The notes beneath the pieces are model-generated. The model was not told the DNA's origin and searched no databases. It saw only the letters and a list, made by a program, of their open reading frames with translations. A stretch of 64,000 nucleotides of DNA from NCBI RefSeq assembly GCF_000799715.1, contig NZ_JUHG01000013.1, forward strand, positions 62,001 to 126,000. The letters are read 5' to 3'. Position 1 is the stretch's first letter. Every line of letters starts with the position of its first letter. Shown here in pieces: positions 1 to 7,349 of the stretch. The stretch comes from Martinezella rhizogenes (GTDB lineage: Bacteria; Pseudomonadota; Alphaproteobacteria; Rhizobiales; Rhizobiaceae). A program made the position numbers and the translations under genes.

Positions 1-1
1 C

Positions 2-457
2 GGCTGTGCTGTTCAGACGTTTTTGCTTTGCCTCGGACTGGGTTTTATTTTTCACGAACTTCCAATGGTCCAGCAAATTCTCAAATGGGCTGGCGCAACC
101 TATCTCATCTACCTCTCACTCAAGCTCATCGGGGCCAAAGTTGCGAGCGGAGTTTCCGCTCCGCCAAAGCCGTTAAGTTTGTTTGACGCGGCCACCTTTC
201 AATTCATAAATCCTAAAGCATGGGTGAAGGCGACGACAACGGCCACCATTTTCATGCCTGAAGGCACATCCATATTGGCCGCAGGGTTGGCGATCTTCTC
301 CGTTTGTTCGTCGGTCAATGTAGCGTCGTCATCGCTATGGGCGGGCTTCGGTGTCGGCATCCGCAAGCTCCTCGCTAACCCTCGAATACTGCGCATTTTC
401 AATCTTACAATGGCTGCATTGCTGATTGGCACAGCCGTGTACGTTGTCCTGTCGTAA
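2..457 (+). CDS. LysE/RhtB-family exporter, 5' end outside window
   Basis: C-terminal part of a LysE/RhtB-type inner-membrane amino-acid exporter. The frame is open to the first base of the window (reading GCAVQTFLLCLGLGF), so the true start lies upstream and the TTG at 23 is not needed. Family signatures are the segment WAGATYLIYLSLKLIGA and, after a hydrophilic loop, FQFINPKAWVKATT, followed by two further hydrophobic stretches ending in AALLIGTAVYVVLS. The helices near QFINPKAW are less hydrophobic than usual, and I cannot tell whether the protein is intact. It lies 89 bp before the FAD oxidoreductase on the same strand, so it could share transcription. The family call is good; the substrate is unknown. 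Confidence 0.75.
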   Translation, partial: GCAVQTFLLCLGLGFIFHELPMVQQILKWAGATYLIYLSLKLIGAKVASGVSAPPKPLSLFDAATFQFINPKAWVKATTTATIFMPEGTSILAAGLAIFSVCSSVNVASSSLWAGFGVGIRKLLANPRILRIFNLTMAALLIGTAVYVVLS

Positions 458-509
458 CCGAAAAGACGTGACATTCGCCAGGACAAGAGAACTGAACAAG
501 GATTTTATG

Positions 510-533
510 CTCGTAATATAACTCGTAATATAA
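510..533 (+). repeat. Perfect 12-bp tandem repeat upstream of the FAD oxidoreductase
   Basis: CTCGTAATATAA occurs twice in direct tandem, ending 13 bp before the ATG of the oxidoreductase. It is AT-rich in an otherwise GC-rich window. It may be a regulator-binding site or part of the leader; nothing in the sequence identifies a regulator. Confidence 0.6.
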
Positions 534-546
534 AAAGTGGGGAAAC

Positions 547-2307
547 ATGAAGATAGCGATTTTGGATCATATCGACACGCGTAACATTGATCGTGTTCTT
601 GCTGATAACATCATCTACCGACCGGACATTCTAAGAAAGGGGGCGCGCAGCTTTCTCCGTTTTCTTAGCGACAACAGCATCGACGCCATCGCCACTTCTC
701 ATATCATTCCCGAAGATTACCTCTCTCAATGGCATGCTTCTTCAGGAGAGGCGAAGTATATAGTCTACTATGGAGAGCCCGGTTCTTTCCGCGGCGCGAG
801 AGCGAACTCTGAATTCGCGACGATTAAATTCCGAGAGGCGGATGATATCTTCTCTGCACTAAAGTCGTTGGAAAAGCAGTTCTTCGCTAACGTCGGAACG
901 GCACAGCAGCTGCGACCACGGAAACTCTCCAATCGAGAGCATGTCACATTCATCGGCGCCGGCGTGGTAAACCTCATTTCCGCACATTTCGCGACCAGAG
1001 CAGGGATGGCGGTCCGCTTCATCGACGCAGGCCCTGACCCTCGTGAGGGAGCCAACTGGACGCGCTACGGCTGCAGTGCCGGAGGTGCGAGCGCGCGAAT
1101 GTTCACTTTGTCGGAAATGGACAACTACAACTGCAGGCAAGTCCATGACGACATGAACTGGCAGTTTTCGAGAAGTGTGGCCGAACTCGGCTGGAATGTT
1201 TGCGACGTCAACAGTTTGTCGAAAGATGAGCGGGTTTGGATCGACGACTTCGAGCGCATCCCGTCCTGGCTCGCGGACTCGTACAACCAAGATATCTTCA
1301 AGTTCACGCGAGAGAGCAAATCGCTCTGGGAGCAGTGGATGGAAGAAGACCCTGATCTGTTTGCCGATAGTGTGATTACTCGTGACATATTGAGGGTGTA
1401 TTCGGACTACGACCAGTTTCAAAGTTCGCTCGGCCGCCAGGATCGGATCGGTGCTACGATACGATCAGTGACGGTTGATGAAATCGCGACTGAGCAGCCC
1501 ATACTATCCACTGCCGCGCGTCGTGGTCTCGTCGCCGGTGGCGTTTATGTTCACGGCTTCACGGTGAACGTCCATCGCTTTATTTCAAACCTGATTCATC
1601 AGCTCGAAAGCCGCGGCACGAATTTTGAATGGCTGCGCAAGATGACGTCGATCGAGAGAAGTGCTGATGGCTCGATCGAGGGCGTGATACTCGACAATGG
1701 GGATTTTGTTCAAGGGAACGTAGTTATTTCGCCTGGCGCTTACGCCGATGGCGCTTTGCGGGGCACTATGGCGCATAAGCAGATCGCCGGCGTCCTCGGT
1801 GCTTGGCTGACACTTCCAGATCCTGGCATTGGCTTGAGGAATTCCTTGAAACTGGCGCGCAAGGGACACATCGTAGAAGATGCGAACGTGACGGTCGCTC
1901 TGGATGAAAATGGCAACCGGGTAGTCATTATCGGATCGGGTTACGGTTTTACGGGCTTCAACCCATCGAACATAGACCAAGGGCTACTTGAGCATATCTA
2001 TTCTGGTATCACCGATACCGCTAAGCAGTTCTTCAGCGAGAGCTATCAGCAGATTTTGGACGATGGCAGTTTGCGAGACAGCTTGAAGTATTGTGTCCGT
2101 CCATGGACGCCAACCGGTCTTGGCATTTTTGAGACATTCCATGCTGCGAATGACGATCAGCTTATCGTGGTGGGCGGCCACAATACTGGTGGCTTCGCTC
2201 AGGCGCCCGCTACAGGCATGGCTGTGATCGCTTCAATCCGCGGCCGCCTGCACGACATGCATCGCGACTATCGCCCTGATCGTTTTTGGGCCTTCGCTCG
2301 GTCGTGA
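547..2307 (+). CDS. FAD-dependent oxidoreductase (DAO family) with unusual N-terminal domain
   Basis: A 586-aa protein. Residues 133-142 (VTFIGAGVVN) form a Rossmann dinucleotide-binding motif, followed by an acidic residue closing the second strand (VRFIDAG), and the rest resembles D-amino-acid dehydrogenase/glycine-oxidase-like flavoproteins. Near the C-terminus, VVGGHNTGGFAQAPATG matches the glycine-rich FAD contact of that family. The first ~130 residues are not part of the DAO fold and I do not recognise them. The ATG follows GGGGAAAC. The GNAT gene follows about 30 bp later, suggesting a small unit that oxidises and acetylates an amine or amino acid; this is inference. Substrate unknown. 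Confidence 0.7.
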   Translation: MKIAILDHIDTRNIDRVLADNIIYRPDILRKGARSFLRFLSDNSIDAIATSHIIPEDYLSQWHASSGEAKYIVYYGEPGSFRGARANSEFATIKFREADDIFSALKSLEKQFFANVGTAQQLRPRKLSNREHVTFIGAGVVNLISAHFATRAGMAVRFIDAGPDPREGANWTRYGCSAGGASARMFTLSEMDNYNCRQVHDDMNWQFSRSVAELGWNVCDVNSLSKDERVWIDDFERIPSWLADSYNQDIFKFTRESKSLWEQWMEEDPDLFADSVITRDILRVYSDYDQFQSSLGRQDRIGATIRSVTVDEIATEQPILSTAARRGLVAGGVYVHGFTVNVHRFISNLIHQLESRGTNFEWLRKMTSIERSADGSIEGVILDNGDFVQGNVVISPGAYADGALRGTMAHKQIAGVLGAWLTLPDPGIGLRNSLKLARKGHIVEDANVTVALDENGNRVVIIGSGYGFTGFNPSNIDQGLLEHIYSGITDTAKQFFSESYQQILDDGSLRDSLKYCVRPWTPTGLGIFETFHAANDDQLIVVGGHNTGGFAQAPATGMAVIASIRGRLHDMHRDYRPDRFWAFARS

Positions 2308-2336
2308 GTTGATCCGCCTACTGCCGGGAGCATGCC

Positions 2337-2930
2337 TTGCAAAGCAGATCCAAAAATTGGCCCGGTCGCTTTCTGCTTGTTCCGCTAGACGCAATGCAGC
2401 ACGCAGCTCGGCTCTATCCCCTCTTTCACGGAGAAGGTGCCGACTTTGTTTGGAATTACCTGAGGGACGGGCCGTTTCCATCTCTCGATCAATATGAGGA
2501 ACATATCAAGACATTCCAGCATAGATCCGACGTGTTGCCATTTGTGGTCGAAGACGTATCGAAAAAATCTCTGGTCGGAAAGTTGCTGGTTATTAGGGTT
2601 ACACCAGACACCAACTCGGCTGAGATTGCTTATGTTCTTTTCTCACCTGATGTCCACGGATCCGGTGCATCCATTGCGGCTGTGGGCGGACTCGCTGATC
2701 ATATTTTTTTTACGCTTGGAAAAACGATTTGCCATTGGAGGTGCGATAAACTCAATGCTCGATCGGTCCGCTTTGCGGAGAAGATGGGGTTTGTTCTGGA
2801 AAGAGAGATAATCTCCGATTTTCAGACGAAAGGGCGCTTGCGGGATACTTTGCTATTCTCCCAATCGCGAAACGCATGGCTGGATAATAGGCTAGAGCTC
2901 ATGCAAGCGCTAAGCGATGTCGCGCCATAA
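2337..2930 (+). CDS. GNAT-family N-acetyltransferase (RimJ/RimL-like)
   Basis: About 197 aa. The fold is recognisable from AEIAYVLFSPDVHGSG (equivalent to the W-V-F/L-x-P segment of RimL-like enzymes) and from the C-terminal NARSVRFAEKMGFVLERE, the acetyl-CoA binding and terminal strand of the family. The only start I find after the in-frame stop at 2310 and before the fold is TTG 2337, with no clear ribosome binding site. It sits just downstream of the FAD oxidoreductase on the same strand and is probably co-transcribed. The acceptor (amino acid, amine or antibiotic) cannot be read from sequence. Confidence 0.75.
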   Translation: MQSRSKNWPGRFLLVPLDAMQHAARLYPLFHGEGADFVWNYLRDGPFPSLDQYEEHIKTFQHRSDVLPFVVEDVSKKSLVGKLLVIRVTPDTNSAEIAYVLFSPDVHGSGASIAAVGGLADHIFFTLGKTICHWRCDKLNARSVRFAEKMGFVLEREIISDFQTKGRLRDTLLFSQSRNAWLDNRLELMQALSDVAP

Positions 2931-2956
2931 CTCTCAATGATGTTACAAAATAGACG

Positions 2957-2968
2957 CTAGCGCGCTAG
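2957..2968. promoter_or_regulatory. Perfect 12-bp palindrome upstream of the Phd-like antitoxin
   Basis: CTAGCGCGCTAG is self-complementary and ends 24 bp before the antitoxin ATG, the place where Phd/YefM proteins bind their own operator. Assignment as an operator is inferred from position and symmetry. Confidence 0.5.
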
Positions 2969-2992
2969 TTCGTTGTACGGGAAAGCGAGGCT

Positions 2993-3172
2993 ATGGCACA
3001 CCAGACTGGCTCCTATACGACGAGCGATCTTTCGCGCAAATCTGGGGACATTATCGCTGAGGCTCTTCGTTATCCCGTCACGATCACCCAGCACAACAAG
3101 CCGCGACTCATACAGACCACGTTCTATCATCAGCTCGAAGTGCAGCACCGCAGTCGCCGCTGCCAGATATAG
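2993..3172 (+). CDS. Orphan Phd/YefM-type antitoxin, probably truncated
   Basis: A 59-aa frame beginning MAHQTGSYTTSDLSRKSG. The stretch YTTSDLSRKSGDIIAEALRYPVTITQHNKPRL is a classic prevent-host-death antitoxin N-terminal domain (operator binding, dimerisation). After residue 40 the sequence (IQTTFYHQLEVQHRSRRCQI) no longer resembles the usual toxin-neutralising tail, which suggests a frameshift or recombination. No RelE/Doc/PIN toxin follows; the next 430 bp are decayed sequence. The upstream palindrome at 2957 is still intact. It may still repress its own promoter or act as a solitary antitoxin, or it may simply be a relic. Confidence 0.6.
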   Translation: MAHQTGSYTTSDLSRKSGDIIAEALRYPVTITQHNKPRLIQTTFYHQLEVQHRSRRCQI

Positions 3173-3201
3173 GGCTCAAGCCGAATATCCCATCAGACTG
3201 A

Positions 3202-3504
3202 CTCATATTTGATGATTTGCAGGTCGAAACTGGTGCGGTTATCAGAAAGGAATCAGCGCTATGGCGAGCACAGCATCCGCAACTGGATGTCGCCGGCTGA
3301 GGTTGCCCGACTTTTGTTGATGCGACGCGTACCAAGACCTATTCCCAGACGCTACAAATCATCGAATTTCAGGGACCCGGCGCGATCATTCCTGATCTCG
3401 ATTATATCCTCGCGATGAAAACAATGGGCCTTCCGACACCGACAAGTCCGATCGTGCCGCTGCATCCGCGACCAGCTTTTTTTAGCCGGAATAGCCATCG
3501 TTGA
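3202..3504 (+). pseudogene. Decayed reading frame of unknown family, interrupted by TGA
   Basis: One frame reads IFDDLQVETGAVIRKESALW and continues to LDVAG, hits TGA at 3298, then continues in the same frame with GCPTFVDATRTKTYSQ, then LQIIEFQGPGAIIPDLDYIL, to a stop at 3502. The composition is protein-like on both sides of the TGA, there is no start codon with a ribosome site, and an earlier in-frame stop lies at 3199. It most resembles the 3' end of a decayed gene. I do not recognise the family. The rest of the gap (3173-3201 and 3505-3609) holds nothing I can identify. Confidence 0.4.
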
Positions 3505-3609
3505 GCGGGCGGCTATCGTTCGACACGGTTGTGTAAGTCGTTGCTGTCTAGACCTTGTCGGCGGGGGTAGCGTCGGCCTCCTGCCCTTCCAGCAGATCGG
3601 GAGCAGCCG

Positions 3610-4212
3610 TCAGTGCGATCTCTCGGCCAATAGCACCCAGAACGCGAAGAGCGGTGTGTCGACCGATCTCATGGTGTGTTTGACACCGGGTGTATTGTAA
3701 AACGACCCGCCGATGCCGGGAGAAAACCAATCCCCTTCCCCCTGCTGGAATTCCCCCTTGGACATGACAAGGTAGACCTCCTCTGGCGCGTGATCATGAT
3801 CGGGATAACGCACATGGGGCAGCATCAAGGTGACGCCAATCCACAGGTCGCTTCGCTCCTCCAGTCCGCCGGGGCCGATGATCATTGCGTTGGCATGGCC
3901 ATCGGCAAAATTTGCACTCTCCGTGCCATCGCACTTGGTTCGCTGGCGCCATTCGAGGTTCGGCTCGATCCCCTTGAAACCTTCGACCAACCGCTGAAGC
4001 GATGGCTCTGACGTATCGATGGCGAGTGCCTCGTCAAGGTTCTTACAGACCGAAAGGTGGCACCCAGGCCCGTCTCGTCCGGGGCCTGGGTGCTCAAGCA
4101 CTGTAAAGATCTGGCGGATGGAACGGCGGGCTTCCGGTGTCTTGGCAAACTGGTCGAACGCCACAAATGCCGCATCCACGAAAAATTGCAGGGTTTCGCT
4201 ACGTTCGGTCAT
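3610..4212 (-). CDS. Cupin protein of the DMSP lyase (DddQ/DddL-like) family
   Basis: A 200-aa protein with an N-terminal helical part and a C-terminal cupin barrel. The metal site is visible: HVRYPDHDHAPEEVY gives H139, H141 and E145 (with Y136 and Y147), and PGVKH gives the distal H179. This arrangement and the ~200-aa length fit the bacterial dimethylsulfoniopropionate lyases DddQ, which cleave DMSP to dimethylsulfide and acrylate. It is the second gene of a two-gene operon, 48 bp after the demethylase, opposite a betaine importer. DMSP is a sulfonium analogue of betaines, so the context fits, but a lyase acting on another onium compound or a non-lyase cupin is possible. A different frame beyond the stop stays open to 3548. 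Confidence 0.65.
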   Translation of the reverse strand: MTERSETLQFFVDAAFVAFDQFAKTPEARRSIRQIFTVLEHPGPGRDGPGCHLSVCKNLDEALAIDTSEPSLQRLVEGFKGIEPNLEWRQRTKCDGTESANFADGHANAMIIGPGGLEERSDLWIGVTLMLPHVRYPDHDHAPEEVYLVMSKGEFQQGEGDWFSPGIGGSFYNTPGVKHTMRSVDTPLFAFWVLLAERSH

Positions 4213-4260
4213 GTCATTGCCTCCGGAAACTTGGACCGACGAACCGGCCCTCCCGCATCA

Positions 4261-6297
4261 TCAGATGTCTTTTGCGATACGCAGTCCGTCGTAGATGGCG
4301 GCGTGCGTGTTTCGCGCGGCGACGGCATCGCCGATGCGGAACAGCTGGAACTTTCCATCGCCATTACGGACCACGGACTGAGGCTGGCCGTTGAGAAGCT
4401 GGTCGTGCGAGATTTCGCCAAGGTTGCTCGAAAGCGGCTTCAGCTCGAAATAGAGCTCATCCAGCGGGATAGTCCCGTGATTGATGACGATCTGGTCGAA
4501 GCTGCGCTGCTTGGAAACCCCGCCATAGTCACTGCCGACATGAGCCACCAGCTGGTTGCCGCTCTTCTCGACCGCTTCCAGCCGATACGTGACGGTGAAG
4601 GTCACATCCTGCTTCTGCAAGGAACGCATGTACGGCACCAGATTCATCGCCATGACTTCCGGGGCAAAGGAGCGGTCCGGCGTCATGATCTCGACCTTGG
4701 CGCCGGCCTTGGCGAGGAATTCCGCGGCCTGAAGGCCGGCGTGATCGCCGGCGTCGTCGAAGACCAGGACATTGCTGCCCGGCTTCACGTCGCCCGAGAT
4801 GATATCCCAGGAAGAAACGACGAATTCGTTGCCCTTCGACAGAACCTCGGTATGCGGCATGCCGCCGGTGGCGACAATGACGACGTCGGCATTTTCGGCC
4901 GTGATGGTTTCGGCGTCCGCCCAAGTGTTGAAGCGAAAGACGACGCCATGCTTCTCGCATTGACTCATCCGCCAGTCGATGATGCTGATCATTTCACGTC
5001 GGCGCTCGCTCTGCGCCGTCAGCCGGATCTGCCCACCAGCGTTGTTGGCGGCCTCGAACACCACGACCGCATGGCCACGCTCCGCGGCAACGCGCGCGGC
5101 TTCCAGACCGGCCGGACCGGCACCGACGATGACGACCTTCTTGCGAACTTCGGCCTCGGCAACGACATGCGGCATGGTTTCTTCCCGGCCCGTCGCCGCA
5201 TTGTGAATGCAGAATGCCAGACCGCCTTGGTAGATGCGGTCGAGACAGTAGTTGGCGCCGACACAGGGGCGAATATCGTCTTCCCGCTTCTCGATGATCT
5301 TGCGGACGATATGGGGGTCCGTCATATGGGCGCGGGTCATGCCGACCATGTCGACCTTGCCAGCCGCGATGGCATGGCGGGCCGTTGCCACATCCTGGAT
5401 CTTGGCGGCATGGAAGGTCGGGAAATTCGTCGCCGCGCGGATTTCACCGGCAAAATCGAGATGCGGAGCGCTGGCCATGCCCTGGATCGGGATGACATCG
5501 GTCAGGCCGGGGTCCGTATCGATATGGCCGCGAATGACGTTCAGGTAGTCGATCAGACCGCTTTCCTTCAGGCGCTTCGAGATTTCGATGCCTTCGGCCT
5601 TGTTCGTTCCGCCGGGGAGAGATTCGTCGGCGGTGTAGCGAACGCCGAGAATGAAATCGTCCCCTACCCGTTTTCGCATCGCTGAGAATACGTCGAGACA
5701 GAAGCGCATACGGTTTTCGAGCGAGCCGCCATAGGGACCGTCGAGCTCGTTGGTGAGCGGAGACATGAACTGATCGATCAGGTGGCCATAGGCTTCCAGT
5801 TCCACACCGTCCATGCCGCCCGCCTTCATCCGCTCGGCCGCATCGGCAAAGTCGTTGATGATGCGTTCGATGTCCCAATCCTCGATCTTCTTCGGGAAAG
5901 CGCGGTGCGCGGCCTCGCGATGATGGGACGGCGTCAAAACAGGGAGCCAGTCGCCCTTGTCCCAGCGCGTGCGTCTGCCAAGATGGGTGAGCTGGATCAT
6001 GATCGCGGCCCCCTGTTCGTGCACGGCATCGGTCATTTCCCTGACCCAGGGAACGATCTCGTCCTTGTAGGCGAGCAGGTTGTTGAAGACCGGGGGACTG
6101 TCCCGCGAGACCGCGGCCGATCCCGCCGTCATGGTCAGCGCCACGCCGCCCTTTGCCCGCTCGACGGTGTAAGCACGATAGCGCCCCTTCGGCATGCCGT
6201 CCTCCGGATAGGCCGGCTCGTGGGAGGTCACGATAATGCGGTTCCGCAGGGTCAGATGCTTGAGTTTATAGGGCTGAAGGAGGGGATCGTTCGACAT
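4261..6297 (-). CDS. NADH:flavin oxidoreductase, DgcA/StcD/HpbA-type N-demethylase
   Basis: A 678-aa Old Yellow Enzyme-type fusion like trimethylamine dehydrogenase and 2,4-dienoyl-CoA reductase. Residues ~1-340 are the FMN TIM barrel (MIQLTHLGRR near 100; GVELEAYGHLIDQFMSPLTN near 164). Cysteines at 345, 351 and 363 (CVGANYC then FC) mark the Fe-S site, one fewer than the usual four in this segment. Residues ~388-678 form a FAD/NAD(P) domain starting VVIVGAGPAG. The length and CVGANYCLDR suggest the enzymes that demethylate dimethylglycine or N-methylproline (DgcA, StcD, HpbA). ATG 6297 is preceded by GGAG at 7 bp; an ATG at 6303 is too close to it. Divergent from the TetR gene, and followed by the cupin lyase. 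Confidence 0.75.
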   Translation of the reverse strand: MSNDPLLQPYKLKHLTLRNRIIVTSHEPAYPEDGMPKGRYRAYTVERAKGGVALTMTAGSAAVSRDSPPVFNNLLAYKDEIVPWVREMTDAVHEQGAAIMIQLTHLGRRTRWDKGDWLPVLTPSHHREAAHRAFPKKIEDWDIERIINDFADAAERMKAGGMDGVELEAYGHLIDQFMSPLTNELDGPYGGSLENRMRFCLDVFSAMRKRVGDDFILGVRYTADESLPGGTNKAEGIEISKRLKESGLIDYLNVIRGHIDTDPGLTDVIPIQGMASAPHLDFAGEIRAATNFPTFHAAKIQDVATARHAIAAGKVDMVGMTRAHMTDPHIVRKIIEKREDDIRPCVGANYCLDRIYQGGLAFCIHNAATGREETMPHVVAEAEVRKKVVIVGAGPAGLEAARVAAERGHAVVVFEAANNAGGQIRLTAQSERRREMISIIDWRMSQCEKHGVVFRFNTWADAETITAENADVVIVATGGMPHTEVLSKGNEFVVSSWDIISGDVKPGSNVLVFDDAGDHAGLQAAEFLAKAGAKVEIMTPDRSFAPEVMAMNLVPYMRSLQKQDVTFTVTYRLEAVEKSGNQLVAHVGSDYGGVSKQRSFDQIVINHGTIPLDELYFELKPLSSNLGEISHDQLLNGQPQSVVRNGDGKFQLFRIGDAVAARNTHAAIYDGLRIAKDI

Positions 6298-6343
6298 GGC
6301 CATGCTCCGGAATAAAAAAACGCCGGAGCCGACGCTAAGAGTA

Positions 6344-6403
6344 ATGTACACATGTGTCAACAATGAAAACAGACAAGTCATTCTTGTCGACACTTCTGTA
6401 CAT
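6344..6403. promoter_or_regulatory. Pair of near-identical inverted repeats between demethylase and TetR genes
   Basis: ATGTACACATGTGTC (6344-6358) and GACACTTCTGTACAT (6389-6403) are inverted copies matching at 13 of 15 positions. They lie in the divergent promoter between the demethylase and the TetR-family gene. The first also contains the 10-bp perfect palindrome ACACATGTGT. A TetR operator pair controlling both directions is the simplest reading. Confidence 0.6.
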
Positions 6404-6443
6404 TCGCATTGTGCGACCGCTGACAATTTGGTACGAAGTGCCT

Positions 6444-7073
6444 ATGGATCAGACTTTGAACGACACCGGTTGGCGAGGATCGCAGGAAGGGTGGCTCGAG
6501 GCCGCCTACCACTCACTGCTCGATTCCGGCGTGGATTCGGTGAAAATCCTCCCGCTGGCGAAAAAGCTCAACCTATCGCGGACAAGCTTCTACTGGTTCT
6601 TCAAGGACCGTGAGGAATTATTGGCCGCGCTCGTCACGCGGTGGCGCGACAAGAATACCGGCGGCATCGTCAAGCAGACGGAGGCTTATGCGGAATCGCT
6701 GGCCGAGGCGATGCTCAATGTCTTCGATTGCTGGCTCAACAACGAATTGTTCGATTCAAAGTTCGAATTTGCGGTCCGCAGCTGGGCGCTGCAATCCGAC
6801 GACATCCTCGAACAGGTACGAGAGGCCGACCAGACACGCCTTGAAGCCCTGAAGCGCATGTTCATCCGCTTCGGCAATTCCGAGATCAACGCCGACGTGA
6901 GGGCGCGAACAACCTATCTGGTGCAGATTGGCTATATCTCCATGCAGTCGCAGGAGAACCTGGCCGTCCGCATGAAGCGAATTCCCGAATACATCACGAT
7001 CTACACCGGTCAGGTGCCGCAGCAGAGGGAGCTCGATCGCTTCTTTTCCCGGCACGGCTACAAGCCTGAGTAA
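6444..7073 (+). CDS. TetR-family transcriptional regulator
   Basis: About 209 aa from ATG 6444. The N-terminal helix-turn-helix is visible in LLDSGVDSVKILPLAKKLNLSRTSFYWFFKDREELLAALV (residues ~22-60), with the characteristic SRTSFYWFFKDREEL recognition helix. The C-terminal domain has no obvious ligand signature. An upstream in-frame ATG at 6354 would add 30 residues and run through the operator repeats, so I prefer 6444. It is divergent from the demethylase/cupin operon and upstream of the ProC relic and proXWV-like genes. It probably senses a betaine-like ligand or breakdown product; that is inferred from context. Confidence 0.8.
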   Translation: MDQTLNDTGWRGSQEGWLEAAYHSLLDSGVDSVKILPLAKKLNLSRTSFYWFFKDREELLAALVTRWRDKNTGGIVKQTEAYAESLAEAMLNVFDCWLNNELFDSKFEFAVRSWALQSDDILEQVREADQTRLEALKRMFIRFGNSEINADVRARTTYLVQIGYISMQSQENLAVRMKRIPEYITIYTGQVPQQRELDRFFSRHGYKPE

Positions 7074-7086
7074 GAGGGACGCGGAT

Positions 7087-7281
7087 ATGAATGGCTCCTT
7101 GAGAATTGGCATTATTGGCGGTGGCGGCTGTCCCGACGACATTGTTAAAGCCTTTCTTGACTACCGTGGCACCACCGCGGCGGCGATTGAAGGCATGCGT
7201 GCCGCAGGATTCGACGCTTCCGTCGCGAACGGGCTATCGGCCGCATTCAAGAAATCGGTAAGTATGGGAGACGCTTCCTGA
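7087..7281 (+). pseudogene. Internally deleted pyrroline-5-carboxylate reductase (ProC) relic
   Basis: A 64-codon frame that joins two ends of a ProC-like protein. Residues 5-14 (LRIGIIGGGG) look like the ProC N-terminal NAD(P)-binding strand. Residues ~27-58 (RGTTAAAIEGMRAAGFDASV, then ANGLSAAFKKS) match the C-terminal dimerisation domain, where intact ProC has GGTTxAA...GFxxxVxxAxxAAxxKS. About 200 residues between them are missing without loss of frame. It sits between the TetR gene and the betaine binding protein, where a proline-metabolism gene would make sense. It cannot be an active reductase. It is either decay or a residual small protein. Confidence 0.6.
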
Positions 7282-7349
7282 CAACCGTTGAGTGGGTGTT
7301 CTGCGGCGCCTCACTCAGTTCTGAAGGCCGCACAATAAAGGGAACGAGA

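Noticed and set aside
3298..3300. TGA as a selenocysteine codon
   Set aside because: No selenocysteine-insertion hairpin, no start codon or recognised selenoprotein family; pseudogene or error is simpler.
4057..5685. Long open frame on the + strand opposite the demethylase
   Set aside because: It is the antisense shadow of a strongly recognisable flavoprotein in GC-rich sequence, and its translation has no domain I recognise.
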